Numbered from the stretch's first letter, positions 8,852-17,820 are shown. The stretch: 64,000 nt of DNA from an uncultured Kushneria sp. (GCF_947497025.1 NZ_CANMFC010000008.1:62001-126000), one strand, 5' to 3'. The notes: generated by a model from the letters alone, not told the origin. Numbers and translations are program-made.

Positions 8852-9846
8852 CTGCGTTTGTCGAGCAGCTGCGCTTTCAGCTTGTCAGGCACCTTTTTGA
8901 TAATCAGCCGGTCCTGAGCCTCGTTGTACTCGATGCTGTCGCCGAGCAGGTGCGAGTCAAAGCTGATCGACATGCCGCCGGCGCGTCCGGTAAAACGGCG
9001 AAACTGCTGCAGGGTGCGCTTGTCCGGCGGGATCTCGGGAGAGAGGCCATAATCCTTGTTGCGGATATAGTCATAAAAGGCGTCCGGCCGTTCGTCATTC
9101 ACCAGACTCGAGAACTCCTCCAGCGTAATCGATTCGCCCCGCTTTGACTGATCGCTGGCGTAGTCAATCACGGCGTCGGTTTTTTCACGACTCTGCGATT
9201 CATCCATCGATTCGCTTTCGACATAGTCGCTGAAGGCCTTGAGCAGGGTGCGGGTTTCGCTGGTGGCGTCCACGCCCTCGGTGCAGCCCAGAAACGCCTG
9301 AAAATCCTCGCTGAGCTTTTTGCCGCCGCGGTCGCGGGTAAAGGCAATATATTGTTTTGACTGGCCGGCCTGCCACTGGGTCAGGTCAATGCGTACGGCC
9401 AGTGTCATCTGGTTCAGATTGAGCTGGCGGCCCGTCGTGACATTGCCCTGTTCATCGAGCGTGAAGCCTTCCCGATAGTGCAGCAGCGCCACGGTCAGAA
9501 ACTCGGCTTCGCCCTGTCTGGCGTGAACAAACAGCAGCGGCCCCCCGGTAGGGAGGTGCTCATCGACCAGCGTGCGAAAGCGCTCGGCGCCTTGCTGGGT
9601 AAAGGCGACAAAATCCAGATTGCCGGCCAGGTACTCTCCCAGGGCATGGGCAAATACCCCTGAGTCGTCGGCGCCGTTGAAATGGCCCCAGCCCTTGGTC
9701 TTGCCGTTGAAGGTGGCATTAAACTGGTTGAGCAGCGCATCCATCGCCTCCGAGCCGGACATGGGTGTCGGCGTCGGGTTCAGGGTGGTGCTCTGGTCAT
9801 CAGCGGACTTGTCGAGATAATGGACGATGCTTTGAACAATCGGCAT
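8848..9846 (-). CDS. ndpA: Nucleoid-associated protein NdpA (YejK family)
   Basis: A 332-residue cytoplasmic protein of the 37-kDa nucleoid-associated family (E. coli YejK). The start ATG at 9846 gives the usual N-terminus, MPIVQSIVHYLDK; two in-frame starts further upstream would add residues that the family lacks. Conserved stretches include FAHALGEYLAG, VALLHYREGF, the FLGCTEG block and the C-terminal GGMSISFDSHLLG. Its stop overlaps the stop of the convergent deaminase gene. It lies head to head with an acetyltransferase gene about 100 bp away. Confidence 0.92.
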   Translation of the reverse strand: MPIVQSIVHYLDKSADDQSTTLNPTPTPMSGSEAMDALLNQFNATFNGKTKGWGHFNGADDSGVFAHALGEYLAGNLDFVAFTQQGAERFRTLVDEHLPTGGPLLFVHARQGEAEFLTVALLHYREGFTLDEQGNVTTGRQLNLNQMTLAVRIDLTQWQAGQSKQYIAFTRDRGGKKLSEDFQAFLGCTEGVDATSETRTLLKAFSDYVESESMDESQSREKTDAVIDYASDQSKRGESITLEEFSSLVNDERPDAFYDYIRNKDYGLSPEIPPDKRTLQQFRRFTGRAGGMSISFDSHLLGDSIEYNEAQDRLIIKKVPDKLKAQLLDKRS

Positions 9847-9949
9847 GACAGTCATCCGGCAGAAAATGTGGCGCGATAATAACGTGCCAGACACTTCAGG
9901 GGCAGGGCCATGGCTTGAGCCCGGTGCCGAGAGGCGCCATGATCACCGC

Positions 9950-10450
9950 ATGATGACGCCTGATATACGTGATTACTGCCGTAAGGATTTCGACGCTCTG
10001 GCAACCCTGTACCAGCGCGGCAAGGGCGATGAGTTTCGCTTTGAACCGGGCTTTCCCGCACGCTTCCCGGTTATACCGTTACCTTTGGACGAGACACGCC
10101 TAAAGGCGTTTAGTGAATCCGAGGCGCTGGTGGCAGAGGCTGAAGAAGGTCTTGCCGGGGCGATCTACTGGCAGACGTCTCGCATCATGGGGCTGCTGGT
10201 GGATCCGAAAGCACGTGGCAGGGGCATCGGACAGACATTAATGGCCGCGGCACTGGCCCAAATGGGGAAAGCGGTCACGCTTGATGTGGTGGCCTCCAAC
10301 GCGCCGGCCATCAGACTTTATGAGTCCCTGAGCTTTCAGCATGCGGGTCAGCGCGATGGGTTCTATCAAGGGGTAGCGGTCAGAGTGCTCAGGATGAAAC
10401 GCCTGCATGGTCACCCATGGCCGTATCGCCCTGCACCTGCGGATGCATGA
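9950..10450 (+). CDS. GNAT family N-acetyltransferase
   Basis: A 166-residue single-domain acetyltransferase. The acetyl-CoA pyrophosphate-binding segment reads VDPKARGRGIGQTLM (about residues 83-97), and the C-terminal NAPAIRLYESLSFQHAGQR block is the usual GNAT motif B. Two ATGs stand in tandem at 9950 and 9953; an upstream in-frame start at 9845 runs into the ndpA promoter side and is unlikely. The substrate is unknown. The 3' end overlaps a small possible gene on the other strand. Confidence 0.8.
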   Translation: MMTPDIRDYCRKDFDALATLYQRGKGDEFRFEPGFPARFPVIPLPLDETRLKAFSESEALVAEAEEGLAGAIYWQTSRIMGLLVDPKARGRGIGQTLMAAALAQMGKAVTLDVVASNAPAIRLYESLSFQHAGQRDGFYQGVAVRVLRMKRLHGHPWPYRPAPADA

Positions 10451-10562
10451 GCGTGGCATGACCCTCGTGGGGACTGGAAGGCTGAAGCGTGCCCGCCAGG
10501 AGCATGCCATAGGTCAGCAGGGTAGCAATCGCTATCGCAAGGCATTTGTCAGTCAATATCAT
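10389..10562 (-). CDS. Possible small secreted or membrane-anchored protein (57 aa)
   Basis: A short reading frame that starts MILTDKCLAIAIATLLTYGMLLAG, a plausible signal or membrane segment, followed by a hydrophilic tail with several His and Met. A GGGAG sits about 10 bases before the ATG. It overlaps the acetyltransferase 3' end by 62 bp, tail to tail. I do not recognise a family. The hydrophobic start and the ribosome binding site are the only support, so it may not be a gene. Confidence 0.35.
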   Translation of the reverse strand: MILTDKCLAIAIATLLTYGMLLAGTLQPSSPHEGHATLMHPQVQGDTAMGDHAGVSS

Positions 10563-10746
10563 GGTGGTGAGGCTCCCGATCCCAAAGCATGTAATAAGTC
10601 CTGACTCAGACTGCAGTGAGATCGTGACCGTTTCATGACAGGTCTGGTCGAAAGAAAAGGGCACATTTGGGCGAGCATTTTGCAGAACACCGGCTGACAT
10701 TCGGTTTCTGGTCTATAACTCAACGGTAGCGCTACATTTTTAATGC

Positions 10747-10774
10747 CACCGTAAGGTTTTCAGACGGTGTTTTT
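10747..10774 (+). terminator. Terminator-like hairpin upstream of the SYLF lipoprotein gene
   Basis: CACCGT (10747-10752) pairs with ACGGTG (10764-10769) and is followed by TTTTT. It lies only about 20 bases before the lipoprotein ATG, so it could either end readthrough from the upstream acetyltransferase or act inside the leader of the lipoprotein mRNA. Confidence 0.45.
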
Positions 10775-10794
10775 CCATGGAAGGAGGTCACTTC

Positions 10795-11385
10795 ATGCCA
10801 CGTTTTTCACGCTTTAACCGCACCGGTGCCCTGATGCTTGCCGCTGTACTGGGCGCCACAACGCTGTCAGCCTGTACCACCACCAGTCCGTCCGATCGTC
10901 AGAGCCCAATGGCGCAGCGCGCAGAGCTGGATCAGAGCGTACAGGACACCCTTGATCGTCTTTATCGTACGGCACCTCAGGCCCGCAGTCTGGTGCAGCA
11001 GGCGAAGGGCGTGCTGGTCTTCCCGGGGGTGCTCGGGGCAAGTTTCGTGTTCGGAGCCAGCCATGGCGAAGGTCAACTGCTGATCGATGGTGCGGATGCC
11101 GGCTACTACACCACGACCAGCGGCTCGGTCGGTTTTCAGGCCGGCGCCCAGTCCCAGGCCGTGGTCTATCTGCTGATGAGTGACCAGGCGCTTAACCGCG
11201 TACGCAGCGACAATGGCTGGTCGATCGGTGCCAATGCCGGGGTCGCCGTGGCCGATGTCGGTGCCAATGGTCAGATCACCAACAATACCGCCAATCAGGA
11301 AGTGGTCGCCTTTGTCATGAACAATCAGGGCATACAGGGCGGGGTGTCGCTGGAAGGCGCGAAGATTTCCAAGGTAGGTCGTTAG
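10795..11385 (+). CDS. SYLF-domain (YSC84-like) lipoprotein
   Basis: A 196-residue protein with a signal peptide ending in a lipobox (LSAC, Cys27), so it should be a lipid-anchored envelope protein. The rest is the SYLF/YSC84 lipid-binding domain, recognisable from AKGVLVFPGVLGASFVFGASHGEG, then TTSGSVGFQAGAQSQAVVYLLM and the ending GVSLEGAKISKV. Eukaryotic relatives bind phosphoinositides; the role of bacterial ones is not settled. AAGGAGGT lies 6 bases before the ATG at 10795, which decides that start over the earlier in-frame ATG at 10777. A bidirectional terminator follows. Confidence 0.85.
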   Translation: MPRFSRFNRTGALMLAAVLGATTLSACTTTSPSDRQSPMAQRAELDQSVQDTLDRLYRTAPQARSLVQQAKGVLVFPGVLGASFVFGASHGEGQLLIDGADAGYYTTTSGSVGFQAGAQSQAVVYLLMSDQALNRVRSDNGWSIGANAGVAVADVGANGQITNNTANQEVVAFVMNNQGIQGGVSLEGAKISKVGR

Positions 11386-11424
11386 GCTCAGGCATCAAGG
11401 GCGAGTTTTCGCCTGTCATTTGAT

Positions 11425-11460
11425 CATGAAAAAACCCGCCATACGGCGGGTTTTTTCATG
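11425..11460. terminator. Bidirectional terminator between SYLF and YebC-like genes
   Basis: A perfect 16-bp inverted repeat (11425-11440 with 11445-11460) has a 4-base loop. The GC core is flanked by six A and six T, so it can work in both directions for the two convergent genes. Confidence 0.92.
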
Positions 11461-11472
11461 CGCGTTCAGGGG

Positions 11473-12201
11473 TCAGGCGTTTTCGGGAAACTCGGCGTTA
11501 TGGAAGACGTTTTGCACGTCGTCCAGATCGTTGAGCATGCCCAGAAACTTCTCGAGCTGGGCAACGTCGTCACCTTCGACCGGGGTGGTGGTCTGGGGCA
11601 CGAACTGAATTTCGTCGGTGTCGAACTCCATCTCGCCGAAGGCGTCCAGCAGGGCCTGCTTGGCCTTTGCATACTCGGTATGTGGGGCAAAGACCGTGAG
11701 CCTGCCGTCCTCGTTTTCGATGTCGGTCACATCGACATCGGCTTCCATCAGCGCTTCAAGCACGGCGTCTTCATCCTCGCCCCTGAAGACGAAAATGGCG
11801 CTGTGATCGAACATGTGACTGACGCTGCCGGGGGTGCCGATCTTGGACTTCGTCTTGGTGAAGCAGCCGCGCACGTCACCGAAGGTACGGTTGGGGTTAT
11901 CGGTCAGACAGTCGACGATCACCATGCAGTTGCCGGGGCCAAAACCCTCGTAGCGCGCCGGGGAGAAGTCTTCACCGCCAGCGCCGCTGGCCTTGTCGAG
12001 CGCCTTGTCGATGACGTGTGACGGTACCTGATCCTTCTTGGCCCGCTCGATCAGGCCACGCAGTGTCAGGTTGCCCGAGGGGTCCGTGCCGCCCGACTTG
12101 GCGCAGACGTAGATTTCGCGTCCATACTTGCTGTAGACCTTGGTCTTGGCGTCGGCCGTTTTGGCCATGGATTCCTTGCGGTTCTGGAAAGCCCTGCCCA
12201 T
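11473..12201 (-). CDS. YebC/PmpR-family protein (TACO1-like)
   Basis: A 242-residue protein of the YebC family, long described as DNA-binding regulators and more recently linked to translation of difficult sequences such as polyproline. The N-terminus [20 protein letters not shown] and the block [13 protein letters not shown] place it in the YebC branch found in Vibrio and relatives (YeeN-like), not the classic MAGHSKWANI branch. The later [14 protein letters not shown] and [13 protein letters not shown] stretches are conserved. An upstream in-frame extension to 12369 has no family counterpart. The protein is acidic throughout. Confidence 0.86.
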   Translation of the reverse strand: MGRAFQNRKESMAKTADAKTKVYSKYGREIYVCAKSGGTDPSGNLTLRGLIERAKKDQVPSHVIDKALDKASGAGGEDFSPARYEGFGPGNCMVIVDCLTDNPNRTFGDVRGCFTKTKSKIGTPGSVSHMFDHSAIFVFRGEDEDAVLEALMEADVDVTDIENEDGRLTVFAPHTEYAKAKQALLDAFGEMEFDTDEIQFVPQTTTPVEGDDVAQLEKFLGMLNDLDDVQNVFHNAEFPENA

Positions 12202-12411
12202 ATCGAATTCCGTTCCTTGATTACCATTATGTGGCGATTTTACTTTAACCCCGCGGGGAGCGAATAGCGTTATTTGAAACGGTCCGTGTTGACCCCTGAA
12301 AGTGAGCGTCTCACGGATATTGCGCATCGGCTCTGTTATGCTGCGCGCCCTGTACCCATTGCCTGGCATGACGGGCAGCCCCTTCTTTACAGCCTACAAG
12401 GATTTGTCTTC

Positions 12412-13818
12412 ATGTCGAACGATGTTCCAGGCGCTGCGACCGATTTTACTTCGCTGGCCCTGCCGCCAGCGCTTTCGGAGAATCTGGCAACGCTGGGCTA
12501 TCACACCATGACGCCGATTCAGGCCGAGAGCCTGCCGCTGATGCTGGCCGGGCGTGACGTGATCGGTCGCGGGCGGACCGGGTCCGGCAAGACAGCGGCG
12601 TTCGGGCTTGGCCTGTTGGCGCGTCTGGATGTGAAACGTTTTTGCGTGCAGACCCTGGTGCTGTGTCCGACGCGTGAACTGGCCGACCAGGTCGGTGAAG
12701 AGATCCGGCGTCTGGCCCGCGGCTGTCACAACGTCAAGGTGCTGACCCTGTGCGGCGGCGTGCCGATCGGGCCGCAACGCGAATCACTGTTCCACGGCGC
12801 GCACATCATCGTGGGTACGCCCGGTCGGGTCGAGGACCATCTGAAGCGCGGCTCGCTGAGCCTTGAAGCCCTGAATGTGCTGGTGCTGGACGAGGCCGAT
12901 CGCATGCTCGACATGGGCTTTCAGGAGGCGCTGGATGCCATCATCGAGGTGACGCCGCAACACCGTCAGACGCTGCTGTTCAGCGCGACCTGGAGTGAGG
13001 CACTGGCCCCGGTCGCCGGCAGGGTCATGAAGAATCCCGTCACCATCGAGGTGGATACCGATCACGATGAGCAGAGCATCCATCAGCACTTTTACGCCGT
13101 CGAGGATGACGCCGCGCGCCTTGAAGCGTTAAGGCGCCTGCTGCTCAAGTATCGCCCGACCTCGAGCGTGGTGTTTTGCAATACCCGGCGTGAGGTTCAG
13201 GCTGTAAGCGATGCGCTCAACGATCATGGCTTCGATGCTGCAGCGCTTCATGGTGACATGGAGCAGCGTGACCGCGACCGCACCCTGATCCTGCTGGCCA
13301 ACGGCAGCATTTCGGTGCTGGTGGCCACCGATGTGGCCGCACGCGGGCTGGATATCGAGGCGCTGGATGCAGTGTTCAACTATCAGCTGGCCCATGACAT
13401 GGAAACGCATGTCCATCGGATCGGACGTACCGGCCGGGCCGGCGGGCAGGGCGCGGCCCATAGCCTGGTCAGTGAGCGCGAGCGTGCGCGGCTATCGCTT
13501 TATGAAGCGCAGCAGGGGGGCAGCATCACGCTTGAACCCTTGCCGGAATCGAGCGTGCTGTCACGTACGCCCTTCAGACCCATGATGGCGACGCTGATGA
13601 TTGATGCCGGCAAGAAACAAAAGATCCGCCCGGGCGATATCGTGGGTGCGCTGACCGGTGAAGCCGGGATTGATGCCGCCCAGGTCGGCAAAATCAAGGT
13701 GCTGGAGCGTAGTGCCTGGGTGGCCGTGCACCGCGATGTGGCAGATGCCGCGCTGTCTCATTTGAACAACGGGCGTCTCAAGGGGCGCAGCTTCCGAGCT
13801 CGCCGGATATCGCGCTGA
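12412..13818 (+). CDS. dbpA: ATP-dependent RNA helicase DbpA
   Basis: A 468-residue DEAD-box helicase. All core motifs are present: Q motif (TPIQAESLPL), Walker A GSGKT (57-61), PTRELA, TPGR, DEAD near residue 161, SAT, ARGLD and HRIGRTGR. The C-terminal domain (IRPGDIVGALTGEAGI, then VGKIKV) is the DbpA RNA-binding domain that targets hairpin 92 of 23S rRNA during large-subunit assembly. The start at MSNDV fits the family; the upstream in-frame extension does not. A RIO kinase gene follows after 99 bp on the same strand. Confidence 0.93.
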   Translation: MSNDVPGAATDFTSLALPPALSENLATLGYHTMTPIQAESLPLMLAGRDVIGRGRTGSGKTAAFGLGLLARLDVKRFCVQTLVLCPTRELADQVGEEIRRLARGCHNVKVLTLCGGVPIGPQRESLFHGAHIIVGTPGRVEDHLKRGSLSLEALNVLVLDEADRMLDMGFQEALDAIIEVTPQHRQTLLFSATWSEALAPVAGRVMKNPVTIEVDTDHDEQSIHQHFYAVEDDAARLEALRRLLLKYRPTSSVVFCNTRREVQAVSDALNDHGFDAAALHGDMEQRDRDRTLILLANGSISVLVATDVAARGLDIEALDAVFNYQLAHDMETHVHRIGRTGRAGGQGAAHSLVSERERARLSLYEAQQGGSITLEPLPESSVLSRTPFRPMMATLMIDAGKKQKIRPGDIVGALTGEAGIDAAQVGKIKVLERSAWVAVHRDVADAALSHLNNGRLKGRSFRARRISR

Positions 13819-13917
13819 TAACCCGATATCAGGTACGGATCATGTACGTGGTGTACCAATACGGTCATCATGACGTTGTGCCAGACTTGTCATGACAGGA
13901 GTGAACAAAGAGGTCGC

Positions 13918-14790
13918 ATGAAAATTCCCAAACGATTACAGCCGCTGGTAGATGATGGGCTGATCGATGACATCGTGTTCCAGTTGCAAAGTGGCAAGGA
14001 AGCCCAGGTCTACGTAGTGCGCTGTGGCAGTGAGCTGCGCTGCGCCAAGATATTCAAGGAGGCCAGCCAGCGCAGTTTCAAGCAGGCCGTGCAGTACCAG
14101 GAAGGACGCCAGGTCCGTAACAGCCGCCGGGCCCGCGCCATGTCCAAGAAAACCCGCTATGGCCAGCGCGAGCAGGAGTCGGCCTGGCTCAATGCCGAGG
14201 TGGATGCCCTGTACCGTCTTTCGGATGCCGGTGTGCGGGTGCCGGAGCCGCATGGCTTTGTCGATGGCGTGCTGCTCATGGAGATGATCGTTGATGGCGA
14301 GGGAGATCCGGCGCCGCGCCTTGATGACGTCAAGCTGAGCGAAGAACAGGCCATTGAGTATCACCACCGCATCGTGGTTGATGTGGCGCGCATGCTGTGT
14401 GCCGGGCTGGTTCATGGGGACCTGTCGGAGTTCAACGTGCTGGTTGGGCGTGAAGGGCCGGTGATCATCGATCTGCCGCAGGCCGTGGATGCGGCCGGCA
14501 ACAACAATGCCTCGCGCATGCTGCTGCGTGATGTCGACAACATGCGTCGCAGCTTCGGGCGCTATGCGCCGTCGCTTTTGAACACCGACTACGGTCTGGA
14601 AATCTGGTCACTCTATGAAGCCGGCGAGCTTTACCCGGATTATCCGCTGACCGGCACCTTCGATCGCGACAGTGCCAGCGTGGACGTCAGCGACCTGCTG
14701 GAAGTGATCGAGGACGTGCGCGAAGAAGAGCAGGAGCGCCAGCGTCGCGAGCAGGAGCAGGATGAAGAAGACCGGGACATCAGCCAGTAG
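13918..14790 (+). CDS. RIO1-family serine protein kinase
   Basis: A 290-residue atypical protein kinase. The catalytic loop reads HGDLSEFN (about residues 166-173) and the metal-binding site IIDLPQAVD (about 182-190), both typical of RIO kinases. The nucleotide-binding region has GKEAQVYVVRCG and the lysine in CAKIFK. The last 30 residues are a charged Glu/Arg/Gln coiled-coil-like tail. GAGGTCGC precedes the ATG at 13918; the earlier in-frame start adds an unrelated segment. RIO kinases act in ribosome maturation in eukaryotes and archaea. The bacterial role is unclear, but the place next to dbpA fits ribosome assembly. Confidence 0.88.
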   Translation: MKIPKRLQPLVDDGLIDDIVFQLQSGKEAQVYVVRCGSELRCAKIFKEASQRSFKQAVQYQEGRQVRNSRRARAMSKKTRYGQREQESAWLNAEVDALYRLSDAGVRVPEPHGFVDGVLLMEMIVDGEGDPAPRLDDVKLSEEQAIEYHHRIVVDVARMLCAGLVHGDLSEFNVLVGREGPVIIDLPQAVDAAGNNNASRMLLRDVDNMRRSFGRYAPSLLNTDYGLEIWSLYEAGELYPDYPLTGTFDRDSASVDVSDLLEVIEDVREEEQERQRREQEQDEEDRDISQ

Positions 14791-15371
14791 GGGACTGCTG
14801 CCACCGTGACGGCGGCGCGCTTGAGTGCAGCAGCGTCGTCATGGCCTCCTCGCTCACGGGGCGGCTGAACTCGGCCTGGATGTAAAGACTTTCCGTAATT
14901 GCCAGAATCAGACAGCCTGCCGGCAGACCGCTTGCCTCCAGCGCATGAGTGACATGGCTAACGAAGGCTTCTTCCCGTAGCTGAACGGGTGAGACATTGA
15001 CTGAGATACTTTCAAAGCGGTCGTGTGCCTGGCGCCACCGTGCGGCGGTATGAATGATGTCATGCAGTATCTGCCGGCCCACCTCACGAATCAGTCCCTG
15101 CTCCTCCATATAGGGAATGAATTCGGCGGGCCCTGGCGCATCGGGCGCCAGCCAGCGCAGCAGCGCCTCAGTGCCCACGATAGGGTGGTCGCGCGAGACG
15201 ATAGGCTGAAAGAACGCCACAAACCCGCCTGTGTTTCATGAGAATGGGTATTTCCTGCCAGAATCTTTCAGTATCCTTGACAAGAGACATGCGCCGCCAG
15301 GGCATGGGCCATGGGTTTTTCATCCTCTGAAAACCGGTCAGGTCATGAATGGAATGCGGTTTGAGCATCAA
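14780..15371 (-). pseudogene. Remnant of an EAL-domain c-di-GMP phosphodiesterase
   Basis: The best preserved part (14780-15220) reads FFQPIVSRD, GTEALLRW (the EAL motif), FIPYMEEQGLI, SVNVSPVQL and ITESLYI, which is the first half of an EAL domain. The second half, with the DDFGTG metal site and later catalytic residues, is absent: the frame ends in unrelated residues at the edge of the RIO kinase gene. At the N-terminal side a stop codon lies 6 codons before the FQPIV region; the neighbouring frame (to 15371) ends with a plausible joining segment, suggesting a frameshift near 15230. It cannot be an active phosphodiesterase. Confidence 0.7.
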
Positions 15372-15663
15372 GGGTAAAGAGCGCGATGAGGCTGCAGCAG
15401 GCGAGCAGCACAGAAGATGAACAGTGAAGAAAGCCCGACAGTTGTTGCCTGCAGCCCGAAATGAAAGGCAAAACGACCAAACCGCCGGGCGGGCACCATT
15501 CTGATCAGGACTATGTCCATCTGGCGCAGATCATGCCTGAGTAGATTGATTAAAGGCTGCCGGCGTTGTCGAAATAATGGCCGGAGTGGCATTAGTCGAT
15601 GTTGTGCATGTCGGGAGAGGCAGCGTGACGCTGCTCACACGAATTCCCCTCACAGGGTTGAAC
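15372..15663. other. Region without an intact gene
   Basis: No convincing gene is visible. A 74-codon minus-strand frame (15368-15592) contains one hydrophobic stretch, FGLQATTVGLSSLFIF, and could be the decayed membrane-anchor part of the neighbouring EAL protein; this is a guess. The right end carries the leader of the broken acetyltransferase gene. Confidence 0.5.
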
Positions 15664-16203
15664 ATGTTCTTTCATTCGATCAATGAGACGCTGTCTCTTT
15701 CGCTGCTTCATCCCCGCATGGCACCGGAGCTTTTTCGGCTGGTGGATGACAATCGCGGCCATCTGAGCCCATGGCTTGGCTGGGTCGCCCACACGGCATC
15801 ACCAGCAGATAGTGCTGCATTCATTCGTCAGACGCTGCATGATCACGCGGAAGGAAAGCGTCTGATCTGCGGGCTTCACGACCACCAGGGTCGCTCGCGA
15901 CTGATCGGTCTGGTGAGTTTCAACGACATCATGCCGGCCACCGGTCGGGCCAGTCTGGGCTACTGGCTGGGAGAGCGCTGGCAGGGCCGTGGGCTGATGA
16001 CGCTTGCCTGTCAGGCCATGACGCAGCTGGCATTTGAGCATTACGATCTGCATAAGGTGTAGATCTCGGCGGCGACCGGTAACACCCGAAGCCGGGCGGT
16101 CTGCGAGCGTCTGGGTGCCACGCTCGAGGGCGTCATCACGCGCGCCGAGAGCGTCAACGGTGTGATTCATGATCATGCCGTTTATGGTCTGGTCCGCGAG
16201 TGA
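15664..16203 (+). pseudogene. RimJ/RimL-type acetyltransferase interrupted by an amber codon
   Basis: The frame starts MFFHSINETLSLSLLHP and follows a RimL-like N-acetyltransferase through GYWLGERWQGRGLMT. It then meets TAG at 16060-16062, directly after the YDLHKV segment. Translation beyond the stop continues in the same frame with the family's last part (ISAATGNTRSRAVCERLGATLEG, then HDHAVYGLVRE) to TGA at 16201. Relatives have Glu or Gln at the stop position, so one base change explains it. The full product would be about 180 residues. Loss of motif B should inactivate the enzyme unless the codon is suppressed. Confidence 0.82.
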
Positions 16204-16352
16204 ATTGATTGACGGATTTAAAAGCGGTCATCACGGCGATGGCCGGGGCTTTTCTACGCGCCCTGTGGGCGGCGGGTAGCACAACGCGGGGTCCGTTCAT
16301 TACAGTATTGGCATGACCCTTCTCAACGCGCACCGATTCAAGAGAGTCTCCA

Positions 16353-16685
16353 TTGAATACACCCGAGCTGATCCATACCCGAATGAAACGCCTGAGACTG
16401 GTGTCGATTCTTGAGGGCACGACACTATTGTTGCTGCTTGTGGTAGCCGTACCACTCAAGCATGTGGCAGACATGCCGCTGGCCGTTTCCATCATGGGGC
16501 CCATCCATGGCGTGGCCTTTTTGCTCTATCTGTCGGTGGTGTTTCGAGTGGTCTCCATGGGTGGCTGGAGCGGGCTGGATATCGCGCGCATGATTCTGGC
16601 AGCCTTTATTCCTTTCGGTGCCTTCATCAATGCCCCCTTCATGCGGCGCAAGGAAGCAGATCTGGTGGGAATGACCAGCGAGTAG
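16353..16685 (+). CDS. DUF3817-family membrane protein
   Basis: A 110-residue protein with three hydrophobic helices. It matches the DUF3817 pattern: RLVSILEGTTLLLLL, then GPIHGVAFLLYL and a final FIPFGAFINAPFMRR. The function of the family is unknown. The start is placed at TTG (16353), which has AGAGAG 8 bases upstream; an ATG at 16383 would remove 10 residues and still leave the domain whole. It converges on the AraC gene with only 8 bp between the stops. Confidence 0.75.
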   Translation: MNTPELIHTRMKRLRLVSILEGTTLLLLLVVAVPLKHVADMPLAVSIMGPIHGVAFLLYLSVVFRVVSMGGWSGLDIARMILAAFIPFGAFINAPFMRRKEADLVGMTSE

Positions 16686-16693
16686 ACGGCCGG

Positions 16694-17617
16694 TCACCCG
16701 GCCTGTCGAGGCTCCAGGCGCTGATCACCTACCGGCTGGTTGCCAAAGTAGCGCTTGTATTCCCGACTGAACTGCGAGGCGCTCTGATAGCCCACGGCAC
16801 TGGCGGCACTGCTGACATTGTGGGTTCTGGCCGCAATCATGGCGCGAGCCCTTAAAAGCCGAATGCGCTTTTGATACTGCAGTGGGGACAGGCGCGTAAA
16901 TCGCTTGAAGTGATGATGAAAGGCCGAAGGGCTCATGTTGACCTTTTCGGCCAGGGTCTCGACAGATAGCGGGTGCGCGTAGTCGCGATGCAGGGTCTCG
17001 AGTGCGCGCCCAATGCGACCATACCGGGTTTGCTGCTGTAAAAGCTGGCGCAGCGATTCCCCTTGTGGGCCTCTGAGCGCCTCGAACAGCACTTCACGAA
17101 CACGTTGTCGACCCAGCGCGCGGCACATGATCTCGTCGTGCAGACATTCCAGCAGATGCACCACGCCATGGCCCATTGAGGAGGTCAGTGTCACGGCCGC
17201 CATGGGCTCGGGCTGTGAGACATTGTCCGAGGCTGTCGGTACAACCTGGGTCAGTTCACCGAGCATGATCATGTCGATGCTGATAAACACCCCCAGCAGA
17301 GGCGTCTGAGGCGTGGCGCGGGTTTCGCATTCAAAAGGAACCGGCATGGCCTGTACCAGATAGTGTCCGGCGCCATAGTGAATCGTGCGTTCTCCCAGAT
17401 AGCCTGTCTTTTCACCCTGGGCGATGATAATCACCCCCGGCTCGTAGACCAGCGGCGTACGTGGGTGGCTGCCGTGAAGTGCCATGAGCCGCACCCCCTC
17501 CAGCTCAGTGGGAATATAACCATCCTGGTCGATCAGGGGGGTGATCAAATCGCACATGCGCTGCTGGAGGGTGTCAGACGCGGGGTCGTGTGAAATATCA
17601 GGCAGGGCATCAGACAT
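16694..17617 (-). CDS. AraC-family transcriptional regulator
   Basis: A 307-residue regulator with an AraC-type N-terminal domain (VYEPGVIIIAQGEKTGYLGERTIHYGAGHYLVQAMPVPFECE) and a C-terminal double helix-turn-helix (about 205-300: LAEKVNMSPSAFHHHFKRFTRLSPLQYQKRIRL, then AASAVGYQSASQFSREYKRYFG). The layout is that of E. coli YqhC, an aldehyde-responsive activator of an alcohol dehydrogenase. The divergent neighbour is indeed an alcohol dehydrogenase, so control of that gene is likely. The start was set at the ATG at 17617; a TTG 9 codons upstream is possible. Confidence 0.88.
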   Translation of the reverse strand: MSDALPDISHDPASDTLQQRMCDLITPLIDQDGYIPTELEGVRLMALHGSHPRTPLVYEPGVIIIAQGEKTGYLGERTIHYGAGHYLVQAMPVPFECETRATPQTPLLGVFISIDMIMLGELTQVVPTASDNVSQPEPMAAVTLTSSMGHGVVHLLECLHDEIMCRALGRQRVREVLFEALRGPQGESLRQLLQQQTRYGRIGRALETLHRDYAHPLSVETLAEKVNMSPSAFHHHFKRFTRLSPLQYQKRIRLLRARAMIAARTHNVSSAASAVGYQSASQFSREYKRYFGNQPVGDQRLEPRQAG

Positions 17618-17797
17618 GACGTAGAGATCCGTGATTCGTGGCAATATCTGCAGCTGGCGCAGGCAGTTGCAGGATTGTGCATGAAAAAATGCGTTTATGA
17701 TATCCTGTAATACTAGAGGCTGCAGGAATAGGCAAGCACGCAGCAGGGCCGTGTATGGTGTAAAAGCGCTTTTGCCGCCAGACTGATGAGACTTGAA

Positions 17798-17820
17798 AAT
17801 ACCCGCTCAAAGTGGGTATT
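17798..17820 (+). promoter_or_regulatory. Hairpin in the leader of the alcohol dehydrogenase gene
   Basis: AATACCCGC (17798-17806) pairs with GTGGGTATT (17812-17820), with one G-T pair and a 5-base loop, followed by CGGTTTT. It lies about 35 bases before the ATG, between the divergent AraC and dehydrogenase genes. It may be an attenuator or an operator repeat. Confidence 0.4.
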
